Shown here: positions 60,469 through 64,000 of the stretch, piece after piece
Position numbering within the stretch: position 1 is the stretch's first letter
Layout of the letters: every line of letters begins with the position of its first letter
Assembly: GCA_002319795.1 (NCBI GenBank)
Contig: DCFU01000043.1
Span: 1 to 64,000 of the forward strand
Direction of reading: 5' to 3'
From: Megamonas sp. UBA1796
GTDB lineage: Bacteria > Bacillota > Negativicutes > Selenomonadales > Selenomonadaceae
DNA length: 64,000 bases
The notes under the pieces: model-generated
The model's database searches: none
What the model was told of the DNA's origin: nothing
What the model saw: only the letters and a program-made list of their open reading frames with translations
Program-made: the position numbers and the translations under genes

Positions 60469-61473
60469 TTGCAGGAAGCTTTAGAAGAAAAGGTTATTTT
60501 TGAGGACAGAAAAGAAGCGTATGCTCTGCTTGGAGAAAGAGATGAGTATTTGCGGATTCTGATGGATAATTTTGATTGCCGCTTTACCAGCCGTGGTGAT
60601 GATTTGGAAATCAGCGGCGAGGCCGCTGAGGTCGGAAAGGCGGCGAAAATTATACGTGAGCTGCAGTTCCTGTATCGACAGGGGACTGCAATTACGATGC
60701 ATGAGGTGCGTTATAGCATAGATTTGGTGAAGGGCGGCAAGGAACAAGCGCTTCATTCGCTGTTCAGCGATACGATTCTTGTAACCTCGCGTGGCCGTCA
60801 TGTGCGGCCCAAGACACTGGGGCAGCGTGTGTATCTTGATGCAATTCGGGCGAATCCTATTACATTTGGTATTGGACCGGCTGGTACGGGCAAGACCTAT
60901 CTGGCGGTAGTCATGGCAGTTGCTGCTCTTCGAAATCGCGAGGTCGATAAGATTATTTTGACACGGCCGGCGGTAGAGGCAGGAGAACGGTTGGGCTTTT
61001 TGCCAGGTGATTTACAGGAAAAGGTTGATCCATATTTGCGGCCGCTTTATGATGCTTTGCAGGATATTTTGGGGCTTGATACATATCAGAAGCTTATGGG
61101 AAAAGGTGTCATTGAGATTGCGCCACTCGCATATATGCGAGGACGCACGTTGGAAGATGCTTTTGTGATTCTTGATGAAGCTCAAAATACAACAGATAAG
61201 CAGATGAAGATGTTTCTTACACGTATGGGTTTCGGTTCACGTATGGTTGTTACCGGAGATCTTGGACAGATCGATTTGCCGCGGGGAGTTACCTCAGGGC
61301 TCAGAGAGGCCAGTGAGGTACTTAAAGATATTGAAGGCGTCGGGATTGTGTGCATGGACCCTATGGATGTAATACGGCATGAGGTCGTGTCACGTATTGT
61401 ATGTGCGTACAATGTTTATGAATCCGCCAAAAAGGACCAACGGGCAAAAAATGTAAACGTATCGCAGGAGTAG
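60469..61473 (+). CDS. phoH: PhoH-family ATPase
   Basis: About 334 residues. An N-terminal KH-like RNA-binding region precedes the P-loop ATPase FGIGPAGTGKTYLAV with Walker B FVILDEAQNTT. The later MVVTGDLGQIDLP and ATPase arginine fingers fit PhoH/YbeZ. It works with YbeY in rRNA and RNA metabolism. I choose TTG 60469, with GAGGTG 5 bases upstream; the ATG 60388 lies before the predicted transcription start. ybeY follows 4 bases after the stop. Confidence 0.85.
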   Translation: MQEALEEKVIFEDRKEAYALLGERDEYLRILMDNFDCRFTSRGDDLEISGEAAEVGKAAKIIRELQFLYRQGTAITMHEVRYSIDLVKGGKEQALHSLFSDTILVTSRGRHVRPKTLGQRVYLDAIRANPITFGIGPAGTGKTYLAVVMAVAALRNREVDKIILTRPAVEAGERLGFLPGDLQEKVDPYLRPLYDALQDILGLDTYQKLMGKGVIEIAPLAYMRGRTLEDAFVILDEAQNTTDKQMKMFLTRMGFGSRMVVTGDLGQIDLPRGVTSGLREASEVLKDIEGVGIVCMDPMDVIRHEVVSRIVCAYNVYESAKKDQRAKNVNVSQE

Positions 61474-61477
61474 ATTT

Positions 61478-61981
61478 ATGGATATTATTATGAGTAATTT
61501 TCCGGAGGAGCTTTCGTTTCCGGAGGCGATTGGAGAAAATGTACGGGCGGCAGTGGAAAAGGTTGGTGAGCTTTATGGGGAGCAGCTGGCCGAAGTGAGC
61601 ATAACGCTTACAGATAATGCTTACATCCATGCGCTTAATCGCCAGTACAGGCAAATCGATCGTCCAACCGACGTGTTGTCATTTGCTTTTCAGGAAGGCG
61701 AGGAGCCGGCAGTCACCGGAGGGCCGGAGATGCATGTGCTGGGTGATATCATCATTTCTGTGGAGCGCGCAGAAGAGCAGGCAGCTGCCTATGGACACAG
61801 TGTGCGGCGTGAAGTCGCTTTTTTGGCGGTGCATGGCATGCTGCATCTTTTGGGCTATGATCATATGAAAGAAGAGGAACGCCTCGAGATGGAAAAAGAA
61901 CAAAAATATGTCATGGATGAATTGGGAATTCCGCGGGAGCAATCCGCATCACAAGGGGGAACAAATGGAAAAAAAATATAA
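61478..61981 (+). CDS. ybeY: Endoribonuclease YbeY
   Basis: A 167-residue zinc-dependent RNase in 16S rRNA maturation and ribosome quality control. The zinc motif HGMLHLLGYDH (HGxLHLxGYDH) is intact, as is RPTDVLSFAFQEGE. AGGAG precedes the ATG. Its 3' end overlaps era by 17 bases. Confidence 0.95.
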   Translation: MDIIMSNFPEELSFPEAIGENVRAAVEKVGELYGEQLAEVSITLTDNAYIHALNRQYRQIDRPTDVLSFAFQEGEEPAVTGGPEMHVLGDIIISVERAEEQAAAYGHSVRREVAFLAVHGMLHLLGYDHMKEEERLEMEKEQKYVMDELGIPREQSASQGGTNGKKI

Positions 61982-62855
61982 GTCAGGCTTTATTGCCGTT
62001 ATCGGGCGGCCTAATGTAGGTAAGTCAACACTTATCAACAGCCTTATTGGACAAAAGATTGCTATCATGTCGGATAAACCGCAGACAACGCGAAACCGCA
62101 TATTGTGTATACTCACGCAGGAGGATGCACAGATGATTTTTCTTGATACGCCGGGAATACATAAACCAAAGGATAAGTTGGGCGAATATATGGTTCATGC
62201 GGCGGAAGGAACCCTGAAAGAGGTCGATGCGATTTTATTCGTTGTGGATGCTACGGAGGATATGGGGGCAGGAGAGTTCTATATTTTAGAACGTTTGCAG
62301 GCGACCAAAAAGCCGGTTGTACTCGTAGTTAATAAACTGGATCTTATTGAGAAGAGACGCGTGCTGCCAATCATTTCGCGGTATTCGGAGCGCTACACTT
62401 TCGCTGGCGTAGTGCCGATTTCAGCTAAGCAGGAAACAAATCTTGATGGGCTGCTTGCGGAAATTCGTAAGTATTTGCCGGACGGGCCACAGTATTATCC
62501 GGATGATATGGTCACAGACCAGCCGGAGCGTCTTATTGCGGCGGAGCTTGTTCGTGAGAAGGTTTTGCAGCTTACACGTGAAGAGGTGCCACATGCGATA
62601 GCGGTTGATATTGATGAGATGACAATACGCAGCAATGAGGATGTTTATATCCGGGCGACCATCTATGTGGAGCGGGATTCACAGAAGGGAATTGTGATTG
62701 GCCGGCAGGGTGTTCTTCTGAAGGAAATCGGTGCTTTGGCGCGTAAGGACATTGAGGCGCTTTTGGGCTCAAAAGTGTATCTGGATCTTTGGGTCAAGGT
62801 CAAAAAGGACTGGCGAAACAGGGGAAATGTTCTCAAGGATTTTGGCTTTGAATAA
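61965..62855 (+). CDS. era: GTPase Era
   Basis: A 296-residue GTPase required for 30S assembly. G1 is GRPNVGKSTL, G3 is DTPGIHKP, G4 is NKLD, and the C-terminal KH domain carries VIGRQGVLLKEIGALARKDIE. ATG 61965 follows AAGGGGG. A terminator-like hairpin follows. Confidence 0.96.
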   Translation: MEKKYKSGFIAVIGRPNVGKSTLINSLIGQKIAIMSDKPQTTRNRILCILTQEDAQMIFLDTPGIHKPKDKLGEYMVHAAEGTLKEVDAILFVVDATEDMGAGEFYILERLQATKKPVVLVVNKLDLIEKRRVLPIISRYSERYTFAGVVPISAKQETNLDGLLAEIRKYLPDGPQYYPDDMVTDQPERLIAAELVREKVLQLTREEVPHAIAVDIDEMTIRSNEDVYIRATIYVERDSQKGIVIGRQGVLLKEIGALARKDIEALLGSKVYLDLWVKVKKDWRNRGNVLKDFGFE

Positions 62856-62868
62856 ATATCAGAGAATA

Positions 62869-62904
62869 GCCGTTCTGCGTATTACAGGGCAGAGCGGCAT
62901 TTTT
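62869..62904 (+). terminator. Terminator after era
   Basis: GCCGTTCTGC pairs with GCAGAGCGGC (one wobble) across a 10-base loop, then ATTTTTC. Confidence 0.75.
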
Positions 62905-62926
62905 CGTTGTGGAGGGAAGTGAAAAC

Positions 62927-63556
62927 ATGAGACATGTATCCAAATGCTTTATTAACGGACTCATTTTGCTTATACCTATTTTGATTACTTTATTTGTCAT
63001 TCAGACGACGCTTGCTTTTACTGAGGGTGTGCTTGGCAAACATTTGCCAGTTTATTTTCCTGGTATGGGCATCATTACGCTGCTGCTTGTCATATATCTG
63101 GTGGGCTGGCTTTCATCGAACTGGTTTCTGAAGCGTGTCATTGTTTATTTTGAAAGTATTTTGAATAAGATTCCAGTAGTCAAATTCATTTATAATAGTG
63201 TTAAGCATCTTTCTACAGCTGTATTCGAAGCGAACAGCATGTTCAATCATGTCGTGCTGGTACCGTTTCATCAATCGAAAGCGTTGGGGTTTGTCATGGC
63301 GGATGTGCCGAGGGCACTGAAGGAACAACTTGGTGAAGATTATGTATGCGTATTTGTACCATGGAGTCTCAATATGACGTCTGGCACGAACCTTTTTGTG
63401 GCGAAGAAGGATGTTATTTATCTAAACATCAGCAGTGAGTCCGCATTGCAGTATATTTTTACGGCTGGGGCTGTAATGCCGAAAAGCACATCGGAAGATA
63501 CAGCTGCCTTTGTAGAAGGGAAATTGCAGGAGAAACCGGGGAAGTGTGAACACTGA
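62927..63556 (+). CDS. DUF502-family membrane protein
   Basis: A 209-residue protein. The first half has two hydrophobic segments (about 8-30 and 47-70). NKIPVVKFIYNSVKHLSTAV then a beta-rich part ending in the GAVMP/FVPWSLNMTSG-type region matches DUF502. Function unknown. The hypothetical start ATG 62927 has GGAGGG upstream. recO begins on its last base (TGATG). Confidence 0.85.
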   Translation: MRHVSKCFINGLILLIPILITLFVIQTTLAFTEGVLGKHLPVYFPGMGIITLLLVIYLVGWLSSNWFLKRVIVYFESILNKIPVVKFIYNSVKHLSTAVFEANSMFNHVVLVPFHQSKALGFVMADVPRALKEQLGEDYVCVFVPWSLNMTSGTNLFVAKKDVIYLNISSESALQYIFTAGAVMPKSTSEDTAAFVEGKLQEKPGKCEH

Positions 63557-64000
63557 TGGCACAGTATACGACGGAGGCAATCGTTTTAGGCGTACGAAAC
63601 TGGGGCGATGCGGATAAGATGCTTACGTTGTTTTCAAGGGAGCATGGCAGGATTAAGGCTGCTGCCTTTGGCTGCCGGCGTCCGAAAAGCCCGCTGGCAG
63701 GAGGGATGCAGATGTTCAATCATCTTGATCTGCAGCTTACAGAAGGGGAACGTATAGATACGGTAAAGCAGTACACACTGCACCATCATTTCAAACGTCT
63801 CAGCGAGGATTTGACAACTATGGCTTATGGTTCCTTTGTGGCTGAGCTTACCAGTGAATTTGCACCGGAACGGGAACCACAGCCTGCGGTCTTTGGATGT
63901 ATGCTGGATATTTTTACTGCCTTTGAGACGCGCAATCCGCGCATTACGGCACTTGCCGGAGCCTATCAGCTCCTTGAATTTTCGGGCTTGCAGCTGCGTT
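63556..64000 (+). CDS. recO: DNA repair protein RecO (partial, runs off window)
   Basis: 148 codons are visible. The start YTTEAIVLGVRNWGDADKMLTLFSREHGRIKAAAFGCRRPKS is the RecO OB-fold. RecO loads RecA on SSB-coated DNA with RecR/RecF. Its 1-base overlap with DUF502 suggests translational coupling. The 3' end is outside the window. Confidence 0.9.
   Translation, partial: MAQYTTEAIVLGVRNWGDADKMLTLFSREHGRIKAAAFGCRRPKSPLAGGMQMFNHLDLQLTEGERIDTVKQYTLHHHFKRLSEDLTTMAYGSFVAELTSEFAPEREPQPAVFGCMLDIFTAFETRNPRITALAGAYQLLEFSGLQLR

Overview
The window looks like a chromosomal segment of a Negativicutes bacterium (a Firmicute with an outer membrane). I cannot name the genus. Three things support this. The housekeeping order is Firmicute-like (CarD-YacL-IspD-IspF-CysE-CysS-MrnC-ThyX-RlmB-YacP-SigH and PhoH-YbeY-Era-DUF502-RecO), with AddAB nuclease genes and a Firmicute-style T-box. 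The window also encodes a classical outer-membrane autotransporter. Finally, many genes start with GTG or TTG behind strong Shine-Dalgarno sequences. I see no rRNA, CRISPR array, prophage or insertion sequence. RNA genes are one tRNA-Arg(CCG) and the tmRNA.

Layout. 0-3.5 kb: a zinc-ribbon membrane protein, a secreted GH28 pectinase-like enzyme and a Tat-exported HD-domain protein. 3.5-10.2 kb: an AT-rich accessory stretch with a gene-poor spacer, a membrane-fused nucleotidyltransferase paired with a GNAT acetyltransferase, a large asparagine-rich autotransporter and a decayed MFS transporter. 10.4-20.6 kb: tRNA-Arg, a thioredoxin-reductase-like flavoprotein with a Crp/Fnr regulator and a convergent thioredoxin, then uppP, exonuclease III, pth, a radical SAM gene, a globin-coupled chemoreceptor, Hsp20, CheR and a PaaK-like protein. 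20.7-32.1 kb: an operon for double-strand-break processing (sbcD, sbcC, addB, addA).

32.1-40.2 kb: a LysR regulator and a catabolic operon (pxpA, pxpB, pxpC, aminotransferase, RraA-type aldolase, MFS permease, D-2-hydroxyacid dehydrogenase). The content suggests uptake and breakdown of a 5-oxoproline-like or substituted glutamate compound. A 14-bp perfect inverted repeat at the promoter is the likely LysR site. 40.2-47.3 kb: a small reverse-strand group (Phd/YefM-like antitoxin, unknown small protein, CorA with a long structured leader), the tmRNA, and a four-gene glycan cluster (GH130, sugar-1-phosphate nucleotidyltransferase, GT4, alpha/alpha-barrel-like protein).

47.3-49.8 kb: a FIST-GGDEF diguanylate cyclase and a LexA-like repressor whose predicted catalytic lysine is an arginine. 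50-59.2 kb: the conserved carD-to-sigH block, with a cysteine T-box in front of cysE-cysS. 59.2-64 kb: bioB (reverse strand) diverges from phoH-ybeY-era-DUF502-recO across an intergenic region holding a long BirA-like inverted repeat. recO runs off the end of the window.

The best candidates for undescribed biology are the membrane nucleotidyltransferase/GNAT pair, the pxpABC-centred operon, the GH130/nucleotidyltransferase/GT4 cluster, and the PaaK-like pseudoenzyme after cheR. All functions were read from motifs by eye; no database search was run.
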